Translations under genes and position numbers: made by a program
Notes under the pieces: model-generated
The model's input: only the letters and a program-made list of their open reading frames with translations
Told to the model about the DNA's origin: nothing
The model's database searches: none
Source: Mycobacterium sp. 1100029.7
Lineage (GTDB): Bacteria; Actinomycetota; Actinomycetes; Mycobacteriales; Mycobacteriaceae
DNA length: 64,000 bases
Assembly: GCF_001665235.1 (NCBI RefSeq)
Contig: NZ_LZSC01000041.1
Span: 25,785-89,784 of the forward strand
Reading direction: 5' to 3'
In this document: positions 23,699-32,711 of the stretch, one piece after another
How positions within the stretch are numbered: the first letter of the stretch is position 1
How the letters are laid out: each line of letters opens with the position of its first letter

Positions 23699-24928
23699 TC
23701 AGCCGCGGTATGCGACGTCGAGGCGCTTGACTCCGTTGATCCAGCCTGACCGCAGGCGCTGCGGTTCGGCGACCTTGCTGATATCGGGAATCTGTTCGGC
23801 GAGCTCGTCGAAGATCAACTTGATCTCCATACGGGCCAGATTGGCGCCGATGCAGTAGTGCGCCCCATTGCCGCCAAAACTCAGGTGCGGGTTGGGATTG
23901 CGCAGAATGTCGAAATCAAACGGGTTGTCGAAGACTTCCTCGTCGAAGTTCGCGGAGCTGTAGAACAGACCGACGCGCTGGCCTTCCCGGATGCTGACAC
24001 CACCTACTTCGACGTCGGCGAGGGCGGTGCGCTGGAAGCAATGCACCGGGCTGGCCCAGCGGATGATCTCGTCGACCGCAGTGGCCGGTCGCTCGCGCTT
24101 GAACAGTTCCCATTGAGCCGGGTGGTCGAAGAACGCGTTCATCCCGTGCGTCATGGCGTTGCGGGTCGTTTCGTTGCCGGCCACCGCCAGCAGGATCACG
24201 AAGAACGCGAATTCGACGTCGCCCAGCGCATCGCCGTCGATGTCGGCCTGGATCAACCGCGTGACGATGTCGTCGGCCGGGCAGCGGCGCCGCTCGTCGG
24301 CCATGTTGTAGGCGTAGGCCATCAGCTCGGCATTGGCGGTCGTGGGGTCGCTGTCGAAATCCGGATCGTCGGTGTTCATGATCGCGTTGGTCCAGTCGAA
24401 CAATTTCGCGCGATCGCCTTCTGGCACGCCGATCAGATCCGCGATCGCCAGCAGGGGCAGGTTCATCGCGATGTCGTCGACGAAGTTGCCGTCGGCCTTG
24501 CGTGCGGCGGTGCGCACGATCTCCTTGGCGGCGCCGGCCAGCTTCTCTTCGAGTTGGCCGATCGCGCGCGGCGTGAACAGCCGCGACACCAGCTTGCGCA
24601 GCCGGGTGTGTTCGGGGGCGTCGTGGTTGATCAGCAGCGCCTTGGTCAGCTCGAGCTGATCCGCGGTGACGCCTTCGGGCAGGCGCATGACGGCGCCCTG
24701 CCGGTTGGTCGACCACAGTTCGTTGTTGCGCGAGATGGCCCCGACGTCCTCGTGGCGGCTGATCACCCAGTAGCCGCCGTCGTCGAAGATCGATTCGGGC
24801 TGCGCGTTCCACCAGACCGGCGCCGTGCGGCGCAGCTCGGCGAATTGGGTGACCGGCAGTCCGGCCAGCAATACGTCGGGGTCGGTGAAATCGAAGTTCT
24901 CGCCGAACGGACACGTCGTTGTGCTCAT
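23699..24928 (-). CDS. CYP125-like cytochrome P450
   Basis: A 409-residue P450 that closely resembles the steroid C26/27 hydroxylase CYP125 as I remember it: FDFTDPDVLLAGLPVTQFAEL near the start, INHDAPEHTRLRKLVSRLFTPRA, the I-helix LAVAGNETTRNAMTHGM, ANFDEEVFDNPF, and the heme loop GGNGAHYCIGANLARME. CYP125 starts side-chain breakdown of cholesterol. This copy is outside the usual cholesterol gene cluster and shorter at both ends, so it may act on another steroid, branched lipid or fatty acid. The start is the ATG at 24928. It is divergent from a TetR. Confidence 0.9.
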   Translation of the reverse strand: MSTTTCPFGENFDFTDPDVLLAGLPVTQFAELRRTAPVWWNAQPESIFDDGGYWVISRHEDVGAISRNNELWSTNRQGAVMRLPEGVTADQLELTKALLINHDAPEHTRLRKLVSRLFTPRAIGQLEEKLAGAAKEIVRTAARKADGNFVDDIAMNLPLLAIADLIGVPEGDRAKLFDWTNAIMNTDDPDFDSDPTTANAELMAYAYNMADERRRCPADDIVTRLIQADIDGDALGDVEFAFFVILLAVAGNETTRNAMTHGMNAFFDHPAQWELFKRERPATAVDEIIRWASPVHCFQRTALADVEVGGVSIREGQRVGLFYSSANFDEEVFDNPFDFDILRNPNPHLSFGGNGAHYCIGANLARMEIKLIFDELAEQIPDISKVAEPQRLRSGWINGVKRLDVAYRG

Positions 24929-24937
24929 GACGCCGAT

Positions 24938-24962
24938 CATACAGCTGATTACACGGCGTATG
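24938..24962. promoter_or_regulatory. Inverted repeat between CYP125-like and TetR genes
   Basis: CATAC (24938-24942) and GTATG (24958-24962) face each other around 15 bases, centrally placed in the 71-bp divergent gap. Likely operator of the TetR at 25000, controlling both genes. Confidence 0.4.
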
Positions 24963-24999
24963 ACCGGGTATTTGGCCGCGAGTCGACTATCGTCGCGGT

Positions 25000-25599
25000 G
25001 TGCGGACTCGTGGATGGGGCGGCAGCGTCCCCGCCAGCGATGAAGAGGCGAAAGCTCGCATCCTGTCGGCCACCCGCCAGACCATCGATGAACGCGGCGA
25101 CCAGATCACGCTGGCCGATGTGGCCCGCACGCTGAACGTGACCCGGCAGACCATCTATCACTACTTCGCCTCGACCGACGAGCTACTCCAGGCGACCGCC
25201 CTCGATGCGACCGACGATTTCATGGACCACCTGGCGACGGCGCTGCACGGGATGACCGACCCGGCGGCGGCGCTGATCGAGGGCATCTGCCTGACCTTGG
25301 AGCGCTTGCCCAAAGATCCCTACATCGGCCTGTTGCTGCGAGTGTCGCGCACCGGAGCGTTCGCCGAACAGGTCACCGTCACCAACGAGACCGCGCGCGT
25401 GCTGGGACGCTCGATTCTGGACCGCCTGGACGTCGACTGGTCGGCGTACGCTCCGGACGCGATCGAGGACATTCTGCAGATCGTGCTGCGCACGTTGCAG
25501 TCGTTCATCCTGTCGCCGCCGACCGGCGACGGGACCGAACTGCGCCGGCTGCTCGGCGTGTGGGTCGGCCCGGTCGTCGCGGCGCTACCGCGGGCCTAG
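25000..25599 (+). CDS. TetR-family regulator (Rv0158-like)
   Basis: A 199-residue TetR protein from a GTG start. The HTH domain is ARILSATRQTIDERGDQITLADVA, with the recognition helix VTRQTIYHYFASTDELL. By position (next to the transhydrogenase genes) it corresponds to M. tuberculosis Rv0158. Here its divergent neighbour is a CYP125-like P450, the more likely target. It ends 105 bp before a convergent small secreted protein gene. Confidence 0.88.
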   Translation: MRTRGWGGSVPASDEEAKARILSATRQTIDERGDQITLADVARTLNVTRQTIYHYFASTDELLQATALDATDDFMDHLATALHGMTDPAAALIEGICLTLERLPKDPYIGLLLRVSRTGAFAEQVTVTNETARVLGRSILDRLDVDWSAYAPDAIEDILQIVLRTLQSFILSPPTGDGTELRRLLGVWVGPVVAALPRA

Positions 25600-25704
25600 A
25601 CCCGACCAGCGCGCCGCTGAGCGGGATGAGTCGCCCGGTACCGCCGAGGCGGTACCGGACGACTTCAATGATTGGACAACAGCTTTAGCGTCAGCCGGAT
25701 CGGT

Positions 25705-25974
25705 CTAGCGCCCGGGCCAACCATGACCGGGACCGCCCGGCCCGCCGAATCCCCCAGGGCCGGGGTGCGGGTTGGGTCCAGGACCGCGCCAGTTGTCGTG
25801 ACAAGAATGGTTGTCCCAGTTGTCTCCCCAGCCCGGGTCCCAGAAGTCACCGGGACACCATTGCGGGAAAGGCCCGGGCTGCGCCGCGGCTCCGTCCGCC
25901 AATCCCAGCCCCGCCAGGCCCAACCCCGCAAGGAGCACCAAAGTGGTTGTTGCAGAACGCAATGTGTTTCTCAC
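25705..25974 (-). CDS. Small secreted Pro/Gly/Trp-rich protein
   Basis: An 89-residue protein with a clear signal peptide: MRNTLR, then a hydrophobic stretch TTTLVLLAGLGLAGLGL and an Ala cleavage region (DGAAAQ, about residue 31-32). The mature part is about 57 residues with two Cys (WCPGDFWDP and NHSCHDNW), many Trp, and a glycine/proline tail with repeated GGPGGPGHG. It is presumably exported with one disulfide. Similar small secreted proteins are common in mycobacteria; no function is known. Possibly cell-wall associated. Confidence 0.75.
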   Translation of the reverse strand: MRNTLRSATTTLVLLAGLGLAGLGLADGAAAQPGPFPQWCPGDFWDPGWGDNWDNHSCHDNWRGPGPNPHPGPGGFGGPGGPGHGWPGR

Positions 25975-26067
25975 GTGAAATTAGCTTAGCGAAAGACCCA
26001 GGCGCGACGGCGTGCGTTCCGCTGGCAGTGTGCTGTGAAGTGAGGTCCCCGCAGCCCACCAAGCTGT

Positions 26068-27492
26068 TTAGAGCGCTTTGAGTTCCTCGGCGACCGCGGT
26101 CACCGACTTCTTCGCGTCACCGAACAACATGCTGGTGCCCTCGCCGTAGAACAGCGGGTTGTCGATGCCCGCGAAGCCGGAGTTCATCGACCGCTTGAGC
26201 ACGATCACCGACTTGGCCTTGTCCACGTTGAGGATCGGCATCCCGTAGATCGGGCTGGAGGCGTCGTTGCGGGCCGCGGGGTTGGTGACGTCGTTGGCGC
26301 CGATGACAATCGCGACATCGGTGCGACCGAACTCGTCGTTGATGTCGTCCATGTCCTTCATCGCGTCGTAGTCGACCTCGGCCTCGGCCAGCAGCACGTT
26401 CATATGTCCGGGCATCCGGCCCGCGACCGGGTGGATCGCGTACTTGACCGTCACACCCTTGTTCTCCAGCAGGGCCGCCATGTCCTTGACCGCGTGCTGG
26501 GCCTGCGCGACGGCCAGGCCGTAACCCGGCACCACGATCACCTGGTTGGCGTAGGCCATCTGGATCGCGGCGTCGGCGGCCGAGGTGGACTTGACGGTCT
26601 TGTCACCGGTATCGCCGCCACCAACGGCCACGCCCCCGCCGCCGAAGCCGCCGGCGACGATCGCCGGGATGGACCGGTTCATCGCCTTGGCCATCAAGTT
26701 GGTCAGGATCGAACCGGAGGCACCGACGATCATGCCGGCCACGATCATCGCGGTGTTGTTCAGTGCCAAACCCGCTGCGGCGGCCGACAACCCGGTCATC
26801 GCGTTGAGCAGCGAGATGACCACCGGCATGTCGGCGCCACCGATCGGCAGCACCACCATCAGACCCAGCACGCCGGCCGCGACCAGCAGGCCGATCATCC
26901 ACCAGAGCGACGCACCGCCGGTGCCGGGATGAGCGTGCAGGCCGACGACGACAGCGGACGCGACGGCCGCGATCAGCAACAGCAGGTTGATCGGTTGCTG
27001 CAGTTTGCCGAAGCCGATCGGCTTGCCGTCGATGATCTCCTGCAGCTTGCCGAACGCGATGATCGAGCCCCAGAACGAGATCGACCCGATGATCGCGGCG
27101 AACAACGAGGCCACCACGATGTGCACGGTCGGCGACTCGCCATGCTGGAAGGCCGAAAAGCCGCTCGTCTCAATGAATTCCGCCAGCGCAATCAGCGCGA
27201 CGGTGCCACCGCCCACGCCGTTGAAGAACGCCACCAGCTGCGGCATGGCGGTCATCTTGGTCAGCCGCGCCGGGGGGACACCCAGCGCAATACCGACGAC
27301 CAGACCGGCGATGATCAGCACCCACGACTCGGTGTGCCGGATCTTGATGAACGTCGCCAGCACCGCCAGGGCCATCCCGACCGCGGCGATCAGGTTGCCG
27401 CGCACCGCGGTCTTGGGCCCGGTCAGGCCCATCAAGCCGTAGATGAAAAGAGCGAACGAGATGACGTAAAGGCCGATCACCAAGTAGTTCAT
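26068..27492 (-). CDS. pntB: NAD(P) transhydrogenase subunit beta
   Basis: The 474-residue beta subunit of the proton-pumping transhydrogenase, which moves hydride between NADH and NADP+ using the membrane proton gradient. The N-terminal two thirds are membrane helices (YLVIGLYVISFALFIYGLMGL and onwards). The C-terminal dIII NADP(H) domain carries VPGYGLAVAQAQHAV, HPVAGRMPGHMNVLLAEA and VVIGANDVTNPAA. It follows pntAB with a 4-bp overlap. M. tuberculosis Rv0157 is 475 residues. Confidence 0.96.
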   Translation of the reverse strand: MNYLVIGLYVISFALFIYGLMGLTGPKTAVRGNLIAAVGMALAVLATFIKIRHTESWVLIIAGLVVGIALGVPPARLTKMTAMPQLVAFFNGVGGGTVALIALAEFIETSGFSAFQHGESPTVHIVVASLFAAIIGSISFWGSIIAFGKLQEIIDGKPIGFGKLQQPINLLLLIAAVASAVVVGLHAHPGTGGASLWWMIGLLVAAGVLGLMVVLPIGGADMPVVISLLNAMTGLSAAAAGLALNNTAMIVAGMIVGASGSILTNLMAKAMNRSIPAIVAGGFGGGGVAVGGGDTGDKTVKSTSAADAAIQMAYANQVIVVPGYGLAVAQAQHAVKDMAALLENKGVTVKYAIHPVAGRMPGHMNVLLAEAEVDYDAMKDMDDINDEFGRTDVAIVIGANDVTNPAARNDASSPIYGMPILNVDKAKSVIVLKRSMNSGFAGIDNPLFYGEGTSMLFGDAKKSVTAVAEELKAL

Positions 27493-27827
27493 TTGGCGGC
27501 AGGCCCTTCCGCTATTTCGGCCTTAGCGGCTGGGGCAGCCTTTTTGCCCTTGAACATGCCCAGCATCCGGTCGGTGACGATGAAGCCGCCGATCACGTTC
27601 AGAGTTCCGAACACCACCGCGACGAACAGGATGATCTGCACGGCCAACGACGGGTGCTCGACCTCCCCGAACACCACCAGCGCGCCCAGCACCACGATGC
27701 CGTGAATGGCGTTGGTGCCCGACATCAGCGGCGTGTGCAGCGTGTTGGGCACCTTGGAGATCACCGCGAACCCGACGAAGCCGGACAGCACCAGGATCGC
27801 CAAGTTGGCGAAGAGTTCGTCGTACAT
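27489..27827 (-). CDS. pntAB: NAD(P) transhydrogenase subunit alpha part 2
   Basis: A 112-residue membrane subunit (dIIa) with three to four helices: LFANLAILVLSGFVGFAVISKVP, then NTLHTPLMSGTNAIHGIVVLGALV, a hallmark sequence of PntA, and IILFVAVVFGTLNVIGGFIVTDRML. The charged C-terminus (KGKKAAPAAKAEIAEG) is cytoplasmic. It lies between pntAA and pntB, so this species has the split alpha subunit usual for mycobacteria. Confidence 0.95.
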   Translation of the reverse strand: MYDELFANLAILVLSGFVGFAVISKVPNTLHTPLMSGTNAIHGIVVLGALVVFGEVEHPSLAVQIILFVAVVFGTLNVIGGFIVTDRMLGMFKGKKAAPAAKAEIAEGPAAK

Positions 27828-27847
27828 CTAGGAGTCCTCTCGATGGG

Positions 27848-28981
27848 TCATTGGCGCCGCCCCTCCTCATCGCTGCGCTCTGCATCGTCGCCGGCGCGGG
27901 TCACACACGAGCCCGCGATGACTTCGTCGTCAAAGTCCGGCGCCAGCTTGCCGTCGGTGACCAACAAGTCCAGTAGCGCCGTGATGTTCTTGCTGTAGAG
28001 CTCGCTGGCATGCTCGGGCATGGTCGCCGGCAGATTCAACGGCGAGGCGATCGTGACGTCGTGCTTGACCACCGTCTGCCCGGGCTCGGTCAGCTCGCAG
28101 TTGCCCCCGGTTTCACCCGCGAGGTCGACCACCACGCTGCCGGGCTTCATCGCCTCGACCGCGGCGGCGGTCACCAGTCGCGGCGCCGGCCGTCCCGGAA
28201 CCAGCGCCGTGGTGATCACGACGTCGAACCCGCTGATCGCCTTTTCCAGCGCCTGCTGCTGCTGGGCGCGCTCGTCTTCGGTGAGTTCACGGGCATACCC
28301 GCCCTCACCGGCCGCATCGATACCGATATCGAGCCACTGAGCGCCCACCGAACGCACCTGGTCGGCCACCTCGGGCCGCACGTCGTATCCCGTGGTGCGG
28401 GCCCCCAGCCGCTTGGCCGTCGCCAGCGCCTGCAGTCCGGCCACCCCGACCCCGAGCACCAGCACCGTGGCCGGCTTCACCGTGCCCGCCGCCGTCGTCA
28501 ACATCGGGAAGAACCGGGTCGACTCCGAGGCCGCCAGCAACACGGCCTTGTAACCGGATACGTTGCCCTGCGACGACAGCGCATCCATCGCCTGAGCGCG
28601 CGAGATACGCGGAATCGCCTCCAGCGCGAACGCCTGCACCCCGGCCGCCTTGAGCGCACCGATCGAATTGTCGGCATTACGCGGGGCCAGGAAGCCGATC
28701 AGCGTCTGGCCGCTGTGCAGCTTGCCGACCTCGTCCGCGCTCGGCGGTGCGACCTTGACGACGACGTCGGCCGACCAAGCGTCCCCGATCGTGGCGCCGG
28801 CCCCGGTGTAGAGCTCGTCGGGAAGCAGTGCCCGCTCGCCCGCCCCAGCCTCGACCACCACGGCCACACCGCTGTTGACCAGGGAAGCGACTGCCTTGGG
28901 TACCAGCGCTACGCGCCGCTCGTCGGTCCCGGACTCGGCAACCACCCCGACCGTGAGCGCGTCGGCCTGCGCATCTGTCAT
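27848..28981 (-). CDS. pntAA: NAD(P) transhydrogenase subunit alpha part 1
   Basis: A 377-residue cytoplasmic NAD(H)-binding subunit (dI). It shows RRVALVPKAVASLVNSGVAVVVEAGAG (PNT N-terminal domain), VLVLGVGVAGLQALATAKRLGA (Rossmann loop) and TALVPGRPAPRLVTAAAVEAMKPGSVVVDLAGETGGNCE, described here in parts. Together with pntAB and pntB it supplies NADPH. It is first in the operon; M. tuberculosis Rv0155 is the equivalent. The C-terminal tail (about 25 residues, Asp/Glu/Arg rich) is outside the conserved domain. Confidence 0.95.
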   Translation of the reverse strand: MTDAQADALTVGVVAESGTDERRVALVPKAVASLVNSGVAVVVEAGAGERALLPDELYTGAGATIGDAWSADVVVKVAPPSADEVGKLHSGQTLIGFLAPRNADNSIGALKAAGVQAFALEAIPRISRAQAMDALSSQGNVSGYKAVLLAASESTRFFPMLTTAAGTVKPATVLVLGVGVAGLQALATAKRLGARTTGYDVRPEVADQVRSVGAQWLDIGIDAAGEGGYARELTEDERAQQQQALEKAISGFDVVITTALVPGRPAPRLVTAAAVEAMKPGSVVVDLAGETGGNCELTEPGQTVVKHDVTIASPLNLPATMPEHASELYSKNITALLDLLVTDGKLAPDFDDEVIAGSCVTRAGDDAERSDEEGRRQ

Positions 28982-29054
28982 GACGCGTACATCTACTTTC
29001 CTTAGCTCAGCTGCGTTGTTGCGAACCTCGTTGAGTTGAACACCCTAGCGGCCG

Positions 29055-29525
29055 CTACCAAAGCGGAATGTCCTGCCCGTGTTCCGATGCCGGCCGCGGC
29101 CCGAAGTAGCGCCGTTCGGATTCGTCGATCGGCACGTCGTTGATACTTGCCTCGCGGCGTGCCATCAAACCGGACGGCGAGAATTCCCACAGCTCGTTGC
29201 CATAGCTGCGGTACCACTGGCCGTCCTTGGTGTGGCACTCGTACTGAAATCGCACGGCGATCCGATTGTCGTGGAAGTCCCACAGCACCTTGCGCAGCGA
29301 ATAGTCGAGTTCCCGCTGCCACTTGCGGGTCAGGAACGCGACGATTTCGGCCCGGCCGACGACGTGTTCGCTGCGGTTGCGCCACTGGGAGTCCGGTGTG
29401 TACGCGAGGCTCACCTTCTCGGGATCGCGGGTGTTCCAGGCGTCCTCGGCGGCCTGGACCTTCTGTAGCGCGGTGTCGAGAGTGAAAGGGGGGAATGGGG
29501 GACGGGATTCGGCGGCTTCGCTCAT
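29055..29525 (-). CDS. DUF1348 / NTF2-like protein
   Basis: A 156-residue protein of the nuclear-transport-factor-2-like DUF1348 group: [74 protein letters not shown], ending [19 protein letters not shown] (parts quoted). The start is the ATG at 29525; an upstream ATG at 29609 is not supported by family alignment. It is divergent from fadE2. Function in mycobacteria unknown. Confidence 0.8.
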   Translation of the reverse strand: MSEAAESRPPFPPFTLDTALQKVQAAEDAWNTRDPEKVSLAYTPDSQWRNRSEHVVGRAEIVAFLTRKWQRELDYSLRKVLWDFHDNRIAVRFQYECHTKDGQWYRSYGNELWEFSPSGLMARREASINDVPIDESERRYFGPRPASEHGQDIPLW

Positions 29526-29717
29526 GGGTACATCGTGCTGGATCGCGCGTCCGAAAGATAAGCCGATTTGGGGTGGCGCTTTCTTCGTCGAGACTGAAAC
29601 CACGTACACCTGCCACGGCGTGTCTTCTGCGTAGTTTCAGTGTCGCGTGGGTGGCCGGGAATCGAAGCGTTTGTCCCGCGAGCACCGCCCTTACAGACGT
29701 GTCATATCGTGGCGGTC

Positions 29718-30947
29718 ATGGACTTCGCGATGTCGGCCAAGGCCACCGACTACCACAAGCGGTTGTCCGACTTCATGACTGAATTTGTCTTTCCGGCTGA
29801 GGCCGCCTACGACAACTACCGCCACGAGGCCGGCCCGAACAATCACACCGTTCCGCCCGTCATCGAGGAACTCAAAGCCAAGGCCAAGGAGCGCGGCCTG
29901 TGGAACCTGTTCCTGCCGGCCGAGTCGGGGTTGAGCAACCTCGAATACGCACCGCTGGCCGAGCTGACCGGCTGGAGCCTGGAGCTCGCGCCCGAGGCGG
30001 TGAACTGCGCGGCCCCGGACACCGGGAACATGGAGACCCTGCATTTGTTCGCCACCGAGGAGCAGCGCAAGCAGTGGCTGGAGCCGCTGTTGGCCGGCGA
30101 GATCCGCAGCGCCTTCTCGATGACCGAGCCGGCCGTCGCCAGCAGCGACGCCCGCAACATCCAGACGGCCATCGTGCGCGACGGCGCGGACTACGTGATC
30201 AACGGACGCAAATGGTGGACCTCCGGTGCCGCCGACCCGCGCTGCAAGATCCTGATCGTGATGGGCCGCACCAACCCCGAAGCGGCCAGCCATCAGCAGC
30301 AGTCGATGGTGCTGGTGCCGATCGACACCCCCGGCGTGAGCGTGCTGCGCTCCACGTCGGTGTTCGGCTGGCAGGACCAGCACGGGCACTGCGAGATCGT
30401 CTACGACAACGTCCGGGTGCCGGCCACCAACCTGCTCGGCGAAGAAGGCGGCGGCTTCGCGATCGCCCAGGCCCGGCTGGGCCCGGGCCGCATCCACCAC
30501 TGCATGCGTGCGCTCGGCGGCGCCGAACGCGCCCTGGCGCTGATGGTGCACCGCGCCAACAACCGCATCGCCTTCGGCCGGCCACTGGCCGACCAGGGTT
30601 TGGTGCAGCAGGCAATTGCCAAGTCCCGCAATGAAATCGACCAGGCCCGGTTGCTCTGCGAGAAAGCCGCGTGGACGATCGACCAGCACGGCAACAAGGC
30701 CGCCCACTTGTTGGTGTCGCAGATCAAAGCGGTTGCGCCGCAAGTCGCTTGCGACGTCATCGACCGCGCGATCCAGGTGCACGGTGCCGCCGGCGTCAGC
30801 GACGACACCGTGCTGGCCCGCCTCTACGGCTGGCACCGCGCCATGCGGATCTTTGACGGGCCCGACGAGGTGCACATGCGAACGATCGCCCGCACCGAGC
30901 TCGGCCGTGAGCAGTCCGCCTTGGCCGCGGCGGTGACCGGGGGATGA
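29718..30947 (+). CDS. fadE2: Acyl-CoA dehydrogenase FadE2
   Basis: An acyl-CoA dehydrogenase of 409 residues: AFSMTEPAVASSDARNIQ (FAD/substrate loop), VINGRKWWTSGAADPRCK, QARLGPGRIHHCMRALG, and the C-terminal RLYGWHRAMRIFDGPDEVHMRTIARTEL, in parts. By order beside ptpB and pntAA it is the counterpart of M. tuberculosis Rv0154c. The start is the ATG at 29718 (MDFAMSAKATDYHKR). It overlaps ptpB by 4 bp, so the two are coupled. Substrate chain unknown; the family context is fatty acid or sterol oxidation. Confidence 0.92.
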   Translation: MDFAMSAKATDYHKRLSDFMTEFVFPAEAAYDNYRHEAGPNNHTVPPVIEELKAKAKERGLWNLFLPAESGLSNLEYAPLAELTGWSLELAPEAVNCAAPDTGNMETLHLFATEEQRKQWLEPLLAGEIRSAFSMTEPAVASSDARNIQTAIVRDGADYVINGRKWWTSGAADPRCKILIVMGRTNPEAASHQQQSMVLVPIDTPGVSVLRSTSVFGWQDQHGHCEIVYDNVRVPATNLLGEEGGGFAIAQARLGPGRIHHCMRALGGAERALALMVHRANNRIAFGRPLADQGLVQQAIAKSRNEIDQARLLCEKAAWTIDQHGNKAAHLLVSQIKAVAPQVACDVIDRAIQVHGAAGVSDDTVLARLYGWHRAMRIFDGPDEVHMRTIARTELGREQSALAAAVTGG

Positions 30948-31768
30948 CCGAGGCGCTGCGAGAACTGTCCGGCGCGTGGAACTTTCGTGATGTCGCCGAC
31001 GGCACGCCCGGGCTGCGGCCCGGGCGGCTGTTCCGCTCCGGCGAGCTGAGCCGCCTCGACGACCAGGGCCGTGCCACGCTGCGCGAACTGGGCATCACCG
31101 ACGTCGCCGATCTGCGAGCCAACCAGGAAGTCAACAAACGTGGTCCGGGATTGGTTCCTGAGGGCGTCCAGATCCATCGGTTGCCCCTGCCCGACCTCGG
31201 CGACGACGAGGCCACCGAAAACGACGCGCCGCACGAGACCGCATTCCGGCGGTTGTTCGAAGGCGAGGCCAGTCAATCCGACGAAGAGGTCAACGAGGCT
31301 GCCATCCGGCACATGATCGACGAGTACCGGCAGTTCCCGACCCGCAACGGTGCGCAACGCGCTGTACAGCAAGTCTTTTCGCTGCTGGCCGACGGCCGCC
31401 CGGTGCTCACCCACTGCTTCGCGGGCAAGGACCGCACGGGTTTCGTGATCGCCACCGTGCTGGAAGTGCTCGACGTCGACCGCGACACCATCGTCGCCGA
31501 TTATCTGCGCAGCAACGCCGCGGTACCTCAGCTGCGCGACCACATCTACGAGATGATCCAGAAACGGCCCGACGTCGAACTGACCCCCGAGGTCGTCACG
31601 TTCACCAAAGCTCGGCTGGCCGACGGTGTCCTCGGCGTGCGTCCGGAGTACCTGGATGCCGCCCGCCGCACCATCGACGACGAGTTCGGGTCGCTACAGG
31701 CGTATCTGCGCGAAGCCGGTGTCACCGACAACCAGGTGGACCGGCTCCGCGCAGAGCTACTGGCCTGA
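30944..31768 (+). CDS. ptpB: Secreted-type tyrosine/dual-specificity phosphatase PtpB
   Basis: A 274-residue phosphatase matching M. tuberculosis PtpB (Rv0153c, also called ptbB). The P-loop is HCFAGKDRTGF, with nucleophile Cys158 and Arg164. The N-terminus has SGAWNFRDVADG and RPGRLFRSGELSRL, the family opening. In M. tuberculosis this enzyme removes phosphate from tyrosine, serine/threonine and phosphoinositides and acts in the host macrophage. There is no classical signal peptide, as in the M. tuberculosis protein. Coupled to fadE2 by an ATGA overlap. Confidence 0.93.
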   Translation: MTEALRELSGAWNFRDVADGTPGLRPGRLFRSGELSRLDDQGRATLRELGITDVADLRANQEVNKRGPGLVPEGVQIHRLPLPDLGDDEATENDAPHETAFRRLFEGEASQSDEEVNEAAIRHMIDEYRQFPTRNGAQRAVQQVFSLLADGRPVLTHCFAGKDRTGFVIATVLEVLDVDRDTIVADYLRSNAAVPQLRDHIYEMIQKRPDVELTPEVVTFTKARLADGVLGVRPEYLDAARRTIDDEFGSLQAYLREAGVTDNQVDRLRAELLA

Positions 31769-31771
31769 GTC

Positions 31772-32635
31772 TCAGCCGAGCTTGAAGTCGGCCTGCTTCG
31801 CCTTGGACAGGTCGGTGATCTCGTCCCACCGCCCGGCGACGTCGTCGACCGTCGGCGGGGTGTCGAAGGTGACACCATCGGTCTGGAACAACGCGACGCG
31901 CTGCACCTTGCCACCACCGACCACGAAAACCGAAGCGTTGTTTGGGTTTTCCTCGGTGCACAGGTAGGCCACCACCGGCGCGACGTACTCCGGGGTGAGC
32001 TTCTCCAGAACTTCCTTGGGCAGGATGTCCTCGGTCATGCGGGTCGCGGCGATCGGGGCGACGGCGTTGGCATGGATGTTGTACTTGGCACCCTCGAGCG
32101 CCAGGCTGTTGATCAGGCCGACCAGGCCGAGCTTGGCGGCTCCGTAGTTGGTCTGGCCGAAGTTGCCGAACAGCCCGCTGGTGGAGGTGGCGACGACGAC
32201 CCGGCCGTAGCTCTGCTCGCGGAAGTGCGGCCAGGCGGCCCGGATGACGTTGTAGCCGCCGTACAGGTGCACTTTGAGTACGGCGTCCCAGTTCTCGAAC
32301 GTCATCTTGTGGAAGGTGCCGTCGCGCAGGATGCCGGCGTTGCTCACGACGCCGTGGATCGCGCCGAACTCGTCGAGCGCGGTCTTGATGATGTTCTCGG
32401 CGCCCTCGGGCTCGGCGACGCTGTCGTAGTTGGCGGCTGCCCGGCCCCCGGCGTCCTTGATCTGCTTGACCACCTCGTCGGCCATGTTGTGGCCGGCGCC
32501 GGTGCCGTCGCGGGCTCCGCCGAGGTCGTTGACGATGACGCTGGCGCCCTCCTTGGCAAGGGCCAGCGCGTATTCGCGCCCCAGTCCTCCACCGGCTCCG
32601 GTGACGACGATGACGCGATCCTGCACTCCGGGCAT
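31772..32635 (-). CDS. SDR oxidoreductase, Rv0148-like (MFE-2 type)
   Basis: A 287-residue SDR resembling the 3-hydroxyacyl-CoA dehydrogenase part of multifunctional enzyme 2. Seen are VTGAGGGLGREYALALAKEGASVIVNDLGG, SNAGILRDGTFHKM, VVATSTSGLFGNFGQTNYGAAK with the YxxxK pair, and a C-terminal extension (VFVVGGGKVQRVALFQTDGV) typical of this subgroup; longer runs are given in parts. The M. tuberculosis counterpart is Rv0148 (286 residues). It converges on ptpB and lies downstream of the aldehyde dehydrogenase gene. Probably acts in beta-oxidation. Confidence 0.9.
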   Translation of the reverse strand: MPGVQDRVIVVTGAGGGLGREYALALAKEGASVIVNDLGGARDGTGAGHNMADEVVKQIKDAGGRAAANYDSVAEPEGAENIIKTALDEFGAIHGVVSNAGILRDGTFHKMTFENWDAVLKVHLYGGYNVIRAAWPHFREQSYGRVVVATSTSGLFGNFGQTNYGAAKLGLVGLINSLALEGAKYNIHANAVAPIAATRMTEDILPKEVLEKLTPEYVAPVVAYLCTEENPNNASVFVVGGGKVQRVALFQTDGVTFDTPPTVDDVAGRWDEITDLSKAKQADFKLG

Positions 32636-32711
32636 CAGGTTCCTCTCTGCGTTGAGAATCAGGGGTTGTGGTCGGCCGAAAAAGCTAGGAAAAAGTTAGC
32701 CGGGCCAGCGC

